Below, piece after piece: positions 1-13,182 of a stretch of DNA of 64,000 bases. Each line of letters starts with the position of its first letter. Position 1 is the first letter of the stretch. Both the position numbers and the translations under genes were made by a program. Below the pieces are notes generated by a model. The model was given only the letters and a program-made list of their open reading frames with translations. It did no database searches and was not told the DNA's origin. This DNA comes from Oxytricha trifallax (taxonomy: Eukaryota; Ciliophora; Spirotrichea; Sporadotrichida; Oxytrichidae), in NCBI GenBank assembly GCA_000711775.1, contig ARYC01000135.1, positions 41,850-105,849 on the forward strand, written 5' to 3'.

Positions 1-853
1 CTGCGCGTCTTTTTTTTAGGAAAACATTTGGAATTAAACATTGAAAAGGTAGTGTGGTTTGGTTTATTTGGTATAAATTTTAAATATTTAAGTGAATTTC
101 GAAATAAATAAAGTTACTCAAATTAGTTTATAATATCATAAATAATATATTATGCGGATTGTTTAGTTTGTGTAAGGAATGCAACAAAAGATGAACAGTA
201 TTCCTGATTGTCTTACAACTGAATAAGTTTTATACTTTTAATTTATAATATATTCCATCATATATTGTATATGAATTAAAATTTAATACAAATATTTCTA
301 ATTCATTGAATTGTTTAATAAATGTATGCCTATTTTTTATGAGACTTGTTTAAGATGAAGTAATATAAAAGTATAAAATGTTTAAATTAAAAATGCAAAG
401 TATTTTGAAGCAAAAAAATGTTTTATTAACTCATTTTTAAAAATTTATATGAAGTTATTCAATAAACTATAATTAAACTTACTCAAAATTGTTGAAAGTA
501 AGATAATTTAAACATTTATTATGATATTGTTATGAGAATTCTTCTTATATTTATATAGCATATCACATACTATTTTATAAACATTCCAGTTCATTCATGA
601 TTTTAAAGTCAAAATTATCTGCATCTAATTTTCACCTAATAGAATTTTAATTCTTTTTTATATAAAATTATATAATTATCCCCTTCGCAATTGTTAATAA
701 AATAGCTTATGTTTAATTATTCAGAATTTGCAATTTCAAATTTCTTAAACACATAATAATTAGTATGAGGAGTAACATTTAATTAATTAAGATTGGGATT
801 TGCATGAGATGATGAGAATCAAGAAGAATTATAATTACTAGGTTAAGACTATT
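1..853. other. AT-rich germline DNA, no gene seen
   Basis: Low-complexity A/T sequence with TGA in all frames at short spacing. I see no coding-like amino-acid pattern, RNA gene or repeat here. Confidence 0.6.
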
Positions 854-1125
854 ATATAAAACCCCGTTAGTCAATTAAGAATGAAGATTGGGGATTAAGA
901 ATAATAAAATTAAGAATTAATTATAATTGGCGTAGATTATTAAAGTTTTGGCTAATTATTAAAGCCATTGGCTCGATTAATTGTCTCTATAAAATAAACC
1001 AATCAGGGTGCGTAAATTTGTTTTTAGCCTAATTATATTTAATTTCAGCCAATTATAATTAATTCTTAATTTCATTATTCTTAATCCCCAATCTTCATTC
1101 TTAATTGACTAACGGTGTTTTATAT
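854..1125. repeat. Palindromic MITE, 272 bp, about 78-bp terminal inverted repeats
   Basis: The left arm starts ATATAAAACCCCGTTAGTC and the right arm ends with its reverse complement (GACTAACGGTGTTTTATAT). The arms match over about 78 bp (854-933 and 1048-1125) with few mismatches and enclose a unique centre of about 110 bp. There is no coding capacity. It looks like a non-autonomous foldback element. The outer bases are TA-rich, so a target duplication cannot be told from chance. Confidence 0.8.
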
Positions 1126-2771
1126 GCTTTTATACTAAATTCTCATTATTTTAAAGCTGATTTCATTACTAAACATAAAGATGGAAAAGATGATTTTATG
1201 AATACTTTTCATTTATTGAAGTTGAAACTTTAAACTAAAAGTAGTAAAGATTAAATGCAAAATTTTAATTATGTCAAATTTAAATAAGTGAACATACAAT
1301 CAAGCATTAGTTTAAGTCAGACAAATGAAAACGAGTATATTTTGTAAATAATGGTGATTACAACATTTCAAAATGACACAAAATAACAGTGAATGATAGA
1401 CTATTATAAGTCTAAATTATAATTTTTATCGAAATAAAGCTTTAAATTGACAATATTTTTAAACAAAATTATAAACAAATAATTGCAATGTTCAATATGT
1501 AAGTTCACACTCAAATTAAAATTTAAGACAGCAATATTATTTCAAGATGAGATATACTGTTCAGTTATTTTAGCGATAACATAATTAATAATAGATCAGT
1601 GGCATTTAAAATAAATCTCAGAGTTAAGTTTTTTATAATTAACCTTTGAGTAAGACTTTTTAGTCTCTAAATTTACAATAAAAACATTTGTAGCTCAATC
1701 ACTTTACTTCAAATATAATAATTAAAATAGATACTTATAATTTATCTTATTTTAGGGTTATATCTTGAGATAGCATTTATCTGTGTTTAAAACTGATTTT
1801 TATTGAGTAAAATGCAATTTAACATTGAAATCATTATAAAAATCATTGATAAAATTCCATTTGATAATCTGACTAATTAAGTATGACTTAAAACTAGAAT
1901 ACAAATTCGGCTTTGATTTTTCGAGGGGAAGTTTCCTCCCTAAAATGTAGTTTCCTGACCTGTACATCAAAATATATAATATTTATTAATTTTTAAGAAT
2001 CTTTAACATCAACTAAGATATAGTTATTTATAATTTACTATAAAATATCATATTACCTTGATAAGGAAGTTCAAATTTTATTGATAATCACATTAATTAA
2101 TAATAATTAACCATTATTTTTGCATTTTTAATATATAATATGAAAAGAATAATAATATACCTTGAAAATTATATATTATAAGCGTTTTTTAGTAAATATT
2201 TATAGTAATTGTAATTAAAATTAAAATGTTTCTAATATTTATTTTTCCAAAAAATATTAATTTAATGTTGGGATCAGGAAACTTCCGAAAAACTGCAAGG
2301 GGCAGTAAAATTTCCACAGAATGCTTCACCATACTTTTGGCACCGAGTTCGCCCATAGTTACTATTTTCTAGAGCAGGTCCTTCCTAAGTCTTTTGAAGA
2401 TACCAATGAAAGCTAATGAAATGTCTTTAATCGGACTATACAATATCTAATCAATGGCAGTGATGCTAGATCTATTGTATCAAATCTGTTATGGAGTTAG
2501 GCTCTTATTATACTTTCCATTGAGTATATGTTGGATCTTACTTATTAAACTCAATAAAAGAGTAAATTTAATTTGAAAAAGGAAGTTGTTAAAAAAATTC
2601 AAAAATAATTATTTACACAAACGCTATTTATCGATTTTACTATATACTTCACTTATTTAATCCATTTAGAGTTCAAATATATTAATATTTAGGTTTTTTA
2701 TTCTGTGTTTGATACAACAAATCTGAATAATTTATTGTGTAATAATTATAATTGTTATAATTAGAATGAGT
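1126..2771. other. AT-rich DNA, no gene seen
   Basis: No coding pattern. A 10-bp inverted pair (AGTTTCCTGA near 1951, TCAGGAAACT near 2274) is the only structure noted, and it is too short to call an element. Confidence 0.5.
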
Positions 2772-2915
2772 CATAATTTTTTGTAAAATATATTATTAAC
2801 TTTTACGAATGGGAGCTCTCATAATTTTTTGTAAAATATATTATTAACTTTTACGAATGGGAGCTCTCATAATTTTTTGTAAAATATATTATTAACTTTT
2901 ACGAATGGGAGCTCT
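2772..2915. repeat. Perfect 3 x 48-bp tandem repeat
   Basis: Three consecutive identical 48-bp copies begin at 2772, 2820 and 2868. Each starts CATAATTTTTTGTAAAATAT and ends GAATGGGAGCTCT. The lack of divergence suggests recent expansion or concerted change. The array runs directly into the coding-like patch that follows, whose first in-frame ATG lies in the last copy. Confidence 0.95.
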
Positions 2916-3620
2916 CATGCGTATAACCTCTCTCAATAAAACTACAGCATTCAAAAATTCTAGAACAAACCATAAGTGCAATGCGTGCCTTACTACATCA
3001 AATAACCAGATCCTCATCAACATCAAAAATATGTCAAAAACAGATTTGAGATATTGGTTTTTACTGGTGGTAATTAAACTATCGCTCAAAGCTAGATCTA
3101 TTAGCATTCAAAGTGAACCTATGGTTCCATCTGGTACATAGCGATGCAATAGTCTACTCTAGTCCAACTACTGCTCATGCTTTACAAGCGATATGATTGT
3201 TGATGTGATAGTTTCAGTTGTCAAGAATACCATTTGACAAATTGAGTATTTTAAAGTGCCCGAAGGAAAAGCTACAATTTAGTATAGATAATAGCCACAC
3301 AACAAAGATATTAAGTTTGCTATTGTGATAGAGATACTGATTTTCTTGTAAAAACAGCTTAAGTCAAGCATCAATCCTTGCTAAGAAACAATACAAAATC
3401 TCAAGACGGAGTAGTATTTGAGGATTTTATAATTATCGGAGAGTAAATGGAGATGCTATTTGATACGATATTAATGAATTTTATTTACTCTTGAAAAGTA
3501 GACTCATGAAGACAACTATGACTTAGAAGAAAGGGGTCTATCAATAAAAGAAATCTTATCTAAATATTCTGAAATCACCAAGGCGTTTCCTCCTCTATTT
3601 AAGAGAAATTAAAATTAAAA
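2905..3620 (+). pseudogene. Coding-like region of unknown function, broken
   Basis: Read with TAA/TAG as Gln, the frame from 2905 stays open for about 110 codons to one TGA near 3229. It then stays open in the same frame to about 3477. A second well-formed segment at about 3490-3610 (containing LEERGLSIKEILSKYSEI and FPPLFKRN) lies in another frame. Composition is far less A/T-biased than the surroundings and includes Cys, Trp and Pro residues, so this looks like real but decayed coding DNA, or MDS pieces with short interruptions. I recognise no family. Confidence 0.4.
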
Positions 3621-4595
3621 TTTCAGGAAATTGTGATTAGACGAAATGAATGGTATAGATAACACTTACAAAAACATGCTACTAACAATTTGAAAATTCT
3701 ATAAATGTGCAATGTCGTGTAGGTAAGATTCATTAGCTTGTTATAGAAAAATAAGAGGCTTCAATATTACAGTTTCTGCTGTAATTTTCTTGCCTTGAAA
3801 TCTATAGAGTACTTCATATGATAAAGAAGTTTCGAATAGCACTAATATTCAGATTTCGAGTACCAATTCTACACTTTCTACTTCTGCAATACGATTATTA
3901 GATACGTAAAAATAGAAAATAAAGCATCAGCGCATCTAAAGGTGTATATAAAGACTATGATTAAAGTAAAGGCAGAAGCAGAATAGACGTTTCCCTTTGT
4001 ATTGATGTTGTATGTCGTAATTTTTCAAACCATCTAATCCATCTGATTTAAGAGATGCCACTCGTTTATATAGTTTAGTATGATCTAAAGCATTTTAATT
4101 TTAGCAATATACCCTTAGTCATTTTACCTAATTAAGAGATCTTTGTGCTCTATTGTCTAAAATATGGATGAGCTTATCTACTTGAGTAAGTAAATGCGAT
4201 ACTTCAACATTAGCGAACTCAAGAAGATGACCACTTAACATATGAAATAGCCCTAGAAAGATAAATGTTGAAAAATAGGAAAAATACAGGCTATCACGAC
4301 CAATATGAAAACTTAAATTTAAATTAAAAATTCATACAAAATTGAGTCATTTAAATAGCAAATAAATACATGTTATTATATCTCAATCGATGAATATTTT
4401 TCTATTTCAAAAATTGCACAATTAAGTTAATAAGATATTTGTGTATTTGTATTTTTTACATTAATCCTATTTTTCACATTCTTTTAATTATTAATTTTAT
4501 TTAATAAAGTTTAATAAGGATCCATATTTAGTACTGATACTTAATTTTTAAGGTTGCCTATTTAGTACTAATTTTATCTCATGACGTATTAGAAG
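3621..4595. other. Mostly AT-rich, possible remnants of the upstream coding patch
   Basis: Short peptide-like stretches (for example NEWYRQHLQKHATNN near 3650) fade into A/T-rich sequence. No defined gene. Confidence 0.35.
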
Positions 4596-5153
4596 TCATT
4601 GTGAAAACATGTGTTTTGACACAACTTTAGTATTTAATGGTAATAGAGATAGGTAATATATTATTGGCAAGGAATTATTGCCTGAGCTTTTTGAATAGTA
4701 GCTAGATTCTTCAAAGTAGTTTTAGTCTTCTTTTTCCTCTTTTGAGCTCCAATCTTCCTCATTGTCTGAGTATATGACTTTCTTTGTTATTGTTTCTCTT
4801 TTTGTTGTTTCAAAATGAGCCATTAGAGTGGGTAGCGCTGGTACTTGGTCTGTTGTGAATCTTTCGAAACCAACCTAGTTTTCTTAACTAAAATCGCTTT
4901 CAGAGTAGTTTGTTTAGTCTCTAAATTGAGGTTTTGGTTCAGCTTGTTAGGTTTATGAATTATAATTTATTGATATTAATCTAAGCAGTTGTAGAAGCTG
5001 TTGTGTACAGATGTGGACTATGTCACACGAGTTTTCCTCTTGGAATTGGATTCTTGTTAGTTGAATCTAGAACTCGTTTGTTAGTTGGTAGCCTTTTCTG
5101 ATGATGTATCTAGCAGCGAAAGTTATTTTTTCTAAAATGTGTATTGTCCCCAT
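4596..5153 (-). CDS. Hypothetical protein, 185 aa, intact in ciliate code
   Basis: On the minus strand an ATG at 5153 opens 185 codons ending in TGA at 4598-4596. TAA and TAG occur several times inside and must be Gln; in the standard code the frame is shattered. The N-terminal half is mixed (AARYIIRKGYQLTNEFQIQL). The C-terminal part is strongly acidic and Ser-rich (YSDNEEDWSSKEEKEDQ). There is no signal peptide or membrane segment. I recognise no family. In a germline where most coding patches are broken, an uninterrupted ORF could be a single-MDS gene or a germline-limited gene. Start choice: first ATG after an A-rich leader. Confidence 0.5.
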
Positions 5154-8100
5154 TCTTACTTATTTTTTTTAATTAATTGAATTATGAAGTGTATTAGGAT
5201 GTATAAGATCCCTATTTTTTATGTCACTTTTGTTAACATTTCTTTGTATTTTGCTCTGTATTCCCATTCTGTGTTTTTTAATTAATTTTTTAAATAATTT
5301 TATCAGAGTTAATTTAAAAATATTTTTGAAATATCATTATTTTCTAATCTCAAAAATAGAGTTACTTATAGTATTTCCCAAACATATGACCGTGAAAGAA
5401 ATAATTTTTATAATTTAATTTTACTTTTACTTTATATAGATTAATTGTATATTTACTGTAAAAATTCAAAACTATTTTATCAATAATAAAAATGCTGGAT
5501 GCAAGAGTTCTATCCTTGATCTCGATAATGCACACATTAATATTTTATAATCCTGCAGTAAAAAGTGCTTCACATACTTAGAGAATTCTAACAGTTACCG
5601 ATTAATTTGAGATATATTTATTGCAATTGTCACTATTTATCATTATTAACTTGTAAGTAAAGGTATATATATATTTTTAACACCATCTAATATTTATTAT
5701 ACTTTGCCTTATTATCAAATTAACCTTTTCATCTAGTTTTGTTCTATAAGTAGAATAAATTGCCTTTGACTTTTGTTTTTATTATTGGATAGAAGTTTAT
5801 AATAGGTATTAATAGTGGATAATTACGACCAAAATTTTTAATTAATATTATAAATATTTCTACGTTTATTTAACAAGAATATCTATCTATCAATTTCGTT
5901 ATTTTTAAAAGATATTGTTGATTGTTTGAATGAGTCATATTTAGTGAGATAATAAATTTAAATGATAGATAGCAATATTAAAATTGTGAATGAGTAAATT
6001 TATTTTTTCATTTTTATATTAATGCTTTAGAAATACACATAAGACAATGGTTATTATATTTATAATATTATATATTTATCTTTTATTATTATTATAAATA
6101 TTTCAGGATTTAAGAGGATTTAGCCTTGATAACTCAATTCTCTTGTTTAATTAAAAACTTTGTAGTTAATAGCTAATATAAAGAGTTTAATAATATAAAT
6201 ATAAAAATCAGGATTTATATATATATATATATACTACAAAAGTAAAACCGAACTTAATAACATATTGAGAAAGTTTTTATCATATTTATTTAAATAAATA
6301 ATCATAGCACTATCAAATTTTATCAAACAACTTCTTCTTAAATTGTCTAGATCTCTTTCAATAAATTATGGAATGTTTCAATTTTATTTTAAGAAAGAAA
6401 TAGAATTGGACATAAGAGAAGTAAATATTAGGACAGAGCATAACATATTTAATTAAGCATATATTATTTGTCAATATTCAATATCAATGATTAAATGCGT
6501 CTAATAAGTATAGTCTTCCATTTTATTGATGAGTCTTTGATTCTATTATTAGAATTTATCTTTTTATTAAATTTATTTTTACTGGATTTTTACCTTCTAA
6601 TTTATGTGTGATTGTTAAGGATACTAGAGCTGCTCCGTTGTGATTGAATAAGCAGTGGAAGCATAGGGTAATGATTATTTTAATTTTGCCAATTATATTG
6701 AAATTTTGATTAACTTAAATGAGAGAATTAAAGTATTTATGGTTGAAAAACCAAATGTTAAGTAGTTTTTGTAAAAAATTTAAATAACTTGACTTGTCTT
6801 GGATTATAAGATTTTAAAATAGAGTTGTTATTATATTCTATCTTCAAGTATGAATATAATTTATATCATCTTTGATTGCTTTTTCAGAGTAAAGATTCAT
6901 TCTAGTAGTTTTTAAATTTAATTATTAAATTCAATTATCTCCAAATTTATTTCAGTTAGGTACCTTAGATCTGAGATACATAAGTATTAAAGATTTATTA
7001 ATTATCTAAATATCTTTCACAAGAAGTCTTTGTTCATTTCTAACTAATTGTATTGGGTTTGATAACTATTTTTCCAATGTTGAGAGCATTGGTAGTGTAA
7101 TGGTATTGTCAATATATTTCATTTGCTGTTATATTAAATTTTAACGGGAATTAAGTGCTTCAATAGACACTGATATAAAACTTATTAAACACTTATTTTA
7201 TAATTTAATGTTCACATGTTTTCAATTTAATGATATTGTTATAATATTGTATTCACTTTTATAATTAATTATCCCACAAAATTCCTTTGCACAGTCATTC
7301 TATATGAAAATTTGAAAAAGAGCTAAGATTTGTGATGTTATAAAATAAAATGGAAAAACGAATATCTTAAAATCACCTTTAGATTTGCGTTTACTCAATT
7401 GTTTTTAATAATTCAAACCAACTATCAAGTTGGTAATTCAGAGAATATAATTTGATTTAGCTGTTAGATTTATGGCATTTTAATGAAGGTTTTTTATATT
7501 TATCGATGCAATTATAAACCAATGTTTTTAAATTAAAAATAATGCCTTTAATCTAAAATCTTTATTATATTGTTCGTATATATGCAATTTGTTCTATTAT
7601 AATTTAAAATTAAATTCATTTAAACAGTAAATAAAAGGTATTTACTTATTTTAGCATTAGGTAAAAAATTTATTTGCTTATTCATCGTCAAAATAAGGTG
7701 TTTTGTGGTTGGTTTCATAGTTGAATTACCTGGATAGATATACTGCCAACTAATTTATATTTAAAAAATTACATTCATTTTTGTAAAGTTATTTAGTCTG
7801 TTTATTATTGGGATATTGCAGCATATATCAATTTAAAGGTTTATTCAAATAAAAATAAAAAGTGTCTAGCTAAAAGTGTTTATTTTTTAATTTAAATAAT
7901 ATAAATTATTTTTTCATATATAAATTTATACATCAAATTAAATTGTAAGTGACTGCATTTTTTAAAACAATCATTTTGCAACAAAACTCTCCTTGCTCTT
8001 AAATAAACATGTGTTTTTATTAACAAATACTACTAAATATACTTATAATTTATACATAATTTTAAGTTAAGTTAAAGCTATAAGTACATAACAATATAAT

Positions 8101-9229
8101 AGTAATATCTTTATGTAGATAATTAGATGAGAAAAACAAGTATTCACTTGTTGATAAAGCAGGTCACAATAATGACCTTTAGTTCTTCTAAGAGAATAAC
8201 CCAGAAATGAAACTCATCGCTTAATCTTAAGTATGGTAAGTGAATTTCATAAAAATAAAACGTTGTATTATTGACATAGTTATATATTAATTACAATTCA
8301 GGTTAAGGAAAAGATGCTTTGTAATTCAATAGTTTATTTTTATTCTACTGAATATCATTATAATACATCATAGACACTATCTCATTCTGAATTTCATGAC
8401 TTTCATCATAAGCTGGAATTAAATCATACTAGATTATAAATTGCAGCGAATACTTTAATGTAGACCTACTAAAATGGTAAATACATAAATTCTCCAAGTT
8501 CTCATTACGTATTCATCAATTTATTAAAAAATATATATACTTTAAATTTATAACTAATTTATATCATTAAGGTGAAGTTTAAGTACAATTGTTATTAATG
8601 CTGAGTAAATAAAAAATATATAGAGTTAAATAAATCAACAATTTTGATAAATTTAACTTTCATTATCTTAAAAGCGAAGAATTTCATAGAGTTCCAATAA
8701 GTGCACAAATTTATCTCTAATAAAAGTAAATTCTTTATCAAATTGTTCATCTTCGGCATGTTTATTGCTTAAAGTATTCGCATTTAGATTTTTAAATCAC
8801 AAAGATGTAAAATAGTGAACTATTCTTTTTCGTTATTTAAACAATAGACTTAATATGTTTGATTATAAGTAATTCATAATAGAATAAAAACAGCACAGGA
8901 AATTGCATAAATTTATTCAAAAACATAGAAAATATTGGAAATTACATTATTATTAATAATTAACTCGGATATTAAACCACTTTCACAAATATTAAATCAA
9001 CGAATCTATCAAATTAAATTGAATGTCCTTTTAAATTTTATAATTAGAAGCATTACAAGCTATTTAGAGGAATGAAACATTTTCAAAATTAAATTTTACT
9101 CTTAAAAATTTATTCATAAACATTACTATTATTAGTAATAAATAATATACACATATCCTAGATAATGTGAATAAAATAAATGCTTAAATGGGAATAATTT
9201 ATTAGAGAATATAGACTGGTCTAGCATGA
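5154..9229. other. 4-kb AT-rich stretch, no gene seen
   Basis: No coding-like frames on either strand beyond short chance ORFs. An (AT)n microsatellite lies near 6213-6233. Confidence 0.5.
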
Positions 9230-10215
9230 TCATTATTTAAAAAACAAAACACTTCCATGACCTAGCTTCTCGTTTATTCCTTTATCCCATGAAAATACTT
9301 TAACCTTGCTCAGTAATAGCAGAACCATCATAGTACCCTAAAGATATTCTTGTAACTTAAAATCCAATTAAGTCCTTAAGTACTTTAGGTTGTGGTTACT
9401 TTTTAACTTCCATTTAACCCAGTCTACCAAACTCTCCACTCACCCAGGTATAAACACTACCATTCGAAGTTAGACCAGCAGAATAGTCATATTTGGCATG
9501 TACTCATATTAATTTATTGCTATAATTTTGTTATCAGTATCATGCTTAAAAGGATCAGGATCAAGCTAGTGAGGTGCGCCTTCTTCTCTTGTAGATTACA
9601 TATATTTGTAATTTACATCAGCATAATTATCCATCCCTAGTTACAACTTATCATTGTTTTCGATTTATGGAGGCATTTAGATAAGCGCAAATGTATTCTT
9701 TTATCCATAAGATCATAATTCGACTTTCATTAAGATTTCCATGACTATCTTTCGACACTCATTCAAATTATACTCTTTTTAATAAAAATAGCATAAATTA
9801 ATGAAATCCATTTATTCAAGGACAAAAGGTTCTTAAAATACACCTTCATTCTAATTTCTTAATCTGTAATTCAAACCTAACCCCATCCATAAACTAGTCT
9901 ACTTTCATTACTCCAAGTGAAATATTGACTAGTGCCACAACTTAACTTATCTATATACTAATTTTCCAAAGCTTTTACTATAGTTAGTTACTTGACTATC
10001 TGAATAGAACTGGAAGATACATTATTAGGATATGGTTTATAGCAAGGATGCTCCAGTTTAGCATCCTAATTCAATCCCCAAGAAAACTCATGACTCTCAG
10101 GTGACTTTATTAAGGAAAATGGTTCGATCACTCCTGCATTTATCCTGATGTATGATGTATTTCTCAAGAGCTAGAAACTCATTCTGGACTTGGATCTCTT
10201 ATCATGGCTCTTCAT
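9230..10215 (-). pseudogene. RCC1-repeat (beta-propeller) protein gene, interrupted
   Basis: RCC1 repeats form seven-bladed propellers, as in Ran GEF and many regulatory proteins. On the minus strand an ATG at 10215 opens 115 codons to a TGA at 9873-9871. This segment contains two blade-like signatures (HEFSWGLNQD; SCGTSQYFTW followed by LVYGWGQV). Further RCC1 signature follows in other frames to about 9230, notably SAGLTSNGSVYTW then SGEFGRLG near 9430-9480. At least two TGA codons and one frame change separate the pieces. One TGA falls where RCC1 repeats usually have Trp (EL-stop-SYG). It is either a decayed paralogue or MDS segments with short insertions. The family call is secure from the motifs; function and integrity are not. 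Confidence 0.7.
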
Positions 10216-11789
10216 ATAGTAAATATTAACGATTGAAATATTCTTACTTTTGATTTCTTAATTGAGAATTATTAAAATATCCATTCTTATTATCTATGAT
10301 ATTTTATGATGGGAATTTATGTTTTTTAATTTAATTTTTCGTACTATTCTGTCTACTCTGATTATTATTTTACTTTGGGCGAATAATAGGTCAACTTCTC
10401 TTCGTGGTGCGATTTAATGAGAAATTTGTGCTGGACTACTACCTCTTTTAGATTCAAAATTGAATTTGAAAAAATAGATTTTATTAAATATAGTCAAAAT
10501 TTTAATATTAAATTAATTGTATTTGCTGAATATTCTATGTCTGATTATTAATCTTCTCTCCATCAAACTAATAATATTTTACGAGATTAAATTATTATTT
10601 AAATTATAATCATATTCAAATAATTACAAGAATATCTTCTCAATCTTACTCTTTTGCTTCAAATAATATTTATATAGATTAATTAAAAACGAGTTATTAT
10701 GTTTTTTTATCTTTTAGATTCAAACTATATAAGCAATAATAATCTTATATAACATTAATTCATATATAAAATAAATTAAATCATTAGCTTTCATGTTTTT
10801 ATATCCTAAAATAAATGTCAAGCACAGAAAAACTTAAAGATTTCTCTCAATATTCCAATACCTATAAGTACTTGCCAGAAGTCTCTAATTCTTCTCATTA
10901 ATATTACTTGGCATAGCTCTATATATTGTAAAAAGAACAGGATGGTTTTAATAATTCTCTAATAAAAAACTATAAATATGGTTTGATAGATTGATAGATT
11001 TTATATACTAAATAAATTAAGAGTAAACTCCATAGATATAAGTAAAAGTAGAGATTTAATGTGAAAGCTTAAGAAAAATGGAAGTATAAATTAATCTGTA
11101 GACTTTAGTGATAAAAAGTAAATAAAATTGCTTCAAATTGATCTAGAAGTCGAGAATTACCTATTAGCTAGTTTAAACTTTAAGATTCTTTAAATAATCA
11201 AAGGACCATAGTAGAGGATTAGGGAAATTATAACTATCAAAACAATAGATAAAAGCGTTCTTAATATGATAAAACATTGAAAACTTTGTATCCATAAAAA
11301 TAATTAATAAACTACAATAAATTCTATATCATCGTACTTATCATAAATAAAAATTCAGTAATATTCAAAATAGAAAATTAAGAACCAATTACATCAAATG
11401 AAAGAAAATAGAAATAAAATTAAAATGAACCCATTAAAGCAAATATTAAAGTTTGAATATGGAAAATTTTTTAAATAAAAACTCAAAATTAAGTTAATAT
11501 TTATAGGTTTTTAAAATATAATTTTTGTTTGTTTTAAGTTTGTTAAATTTATTGCTTTAAATTAATTCAATAAATAATAATAAATTTCTTTGAGATATTT
11601 TATGAAATAGAAATCTATTTTATTCACTTTGTTATTCATTTTGAGATGTTCTTTATTATTTAATTGACTTATTAGTTTTATAATATTAGTATTAAGGACT
11701 ATATAAAATTTATAACTTTTACTTAAAAAAATTCATACAGTTTAAAATTATTTGAATCGAATTAAGGTTTTTCTATAATATATATTATA
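10216..11789. other. AT-rich DNA, no gene seen
   Basis: No supported feature. Composition changes sharply near 11790, where the LINE-like segment begins. Confidence 0.5.
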
Positions 11790-13043
11790 ACGTGGAGACT
11801 GTCAGCTGGGAAACTAGCCAGCTAAGTTAAACGGACCGCAAACTAATATAAGTCAAGTTGAAAATAAAATACAAAAAAGTGATTTAAAGCTATCAGACAA
11901 AGAAAGGACTATAAGAATTTCAGATGCAAGAAGACAATGCTGAAAAAAATTTATAGGAGAAGGAAGGGAGATGACAGAAGAAGACTTGAATCAACCAATA
12001 CAGAAATGCTTCGATGATAAAATAGGGAAGTAATTCAAAGGGAGGAACTGGTACTAGAAACCGCTCGAGTGGGCAATATAATGCAATGGAACAGCAGCTG
12101 GAAACATTATTCAAGACACTAAAACAAAATGGAAAGAAGCAATGAGAGACTTAAAATAATACTTAGAAAGAAACGATGTTGGAGGTTTTATTTATCTGGT
12201 AAAGAGGTTGACTAAAGCAAAAAACAAGCTCAACCAATAAAAGGACTGACGATAAAAGACTAGAGGACTGATATAGGAGACCACACGAAAGAACAAGTCT
12301 TAAAATACTATCGTAAACTTTTCCGAGACAACAGGGAGTTAAAAGAAAGAGAGAGAAACAAAAAGGACACAGTAATGATTGATGAACAAGAAAAAGAAAA
12401 TCTATATGATGAAGTCGATGTAGAGAAAAGTATATAGGAATGCAACTTCACAAAGCCTTAGGGCCAGACTGATTTGATGGAAAGATGCTAAACAAATCTA
12501 AAGCTATTTCCAAAACTGTGAGCAAGAAAATCAACCAATGACTAAACGAGGGTCACATTCCACAATATATTAAAGAAGGTAGATTGATACTTTTAAGCAA
12601 GGAACAAAAAGAATCCTACCCCGAGGTCAATAATACAAGACCTATTGTGGTAAATTCTCAATTAGGAAAAATAGTAGAAAAAGTAATAATCAACAAGATA
12701 AATGAAGAAAAAAGTGGGTTATTAAAAACCGGTAATTACTAAAATGGATTTAAAGAAAACAAAAGCACCCACATAAACATAATTTGAATGCTTAAGCATA
12801 TAAAAAACTCCAGAAAAAAGAGCAAGTAGAGAGAGGCCTCCCTACTAGTGGACCTTCAGAAGTCTTATGACTTAGTCTGGAAGACAAGTTTATGTAGATT
12901 CTACAAGAAAAGATTGTTAGTTAAAAAGACGCTAAATCCGTAAAACTAATTCAGTAACTCTGCACAAACAACAAAATTATCTATGAAAGAGAGGAAATAA
13001 GTAGAGAAAAGTGAATAGCTCAGAGAAGCAGACTTTCACCAAT
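11790..13043 (+). mobile_element. LINE retrotransposon, 5' part of reverse-transcriptase ORF (decayed)
   Basis: Non-LTR retrotransposons copy themselves by target-primed reverse transcription. Here the early RT blocks are recognisable: ALGPD-stop-FDGKM (12455 on), a GHIPQYIKEGRLILLSK block, NGFKENKSTHINII, and LLVDLQKSYDLVW (the block carrying the first catalytic Asp). The block just before the interruption reads IAQRSRLSP. Decay is clear. There are frameshifts near 12452 and 12920, and TGA codons at about 12470, 12539, 12787 and 13012. No endonuclease domain is seen upstream, so the copy is probably 5'-truncated near 11790. It is interrupted at 13043 by a TBE and continues at 21277. Confidence 0.85.
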
Positions 13044-13123
13044 CAAAACCCCAAAACCCCTTAGTGAGGTTTATAAGTGCTTTGATTTGTAGGGTATTGT
13101 TGGGGTCTTATTGGGGTTAGTAG
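13044..13123 (+). repeat. Outer TBE left inverted repeat with C4A4 telomere-like end
   Basis: About 80 bp beginning CAAAACCCCAAAACCCC; the reverse complement is at 21197-21276. The C4A4 units match hypotrich telomere sequence. Confidence 0.95.
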
Positions 13124-13182
13124 TGAAAATGCAGGTTTTTTGTGAATTTAATGAATATTTAATGAGTATTATTGTATTTAAT

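Noticed and set aside
1951..2283. Inverted AGTTTCCTGA / TCAGGAAACT pair as a possible MITE
   Set aside because: Only 10 bp match and surrounding bases do not pair.
12455..13041. LINE as an intact autonomous element
   Set aside because: Frameshifts near 12452 and 12920 plus several TGA codons; no endonuclease domain found.
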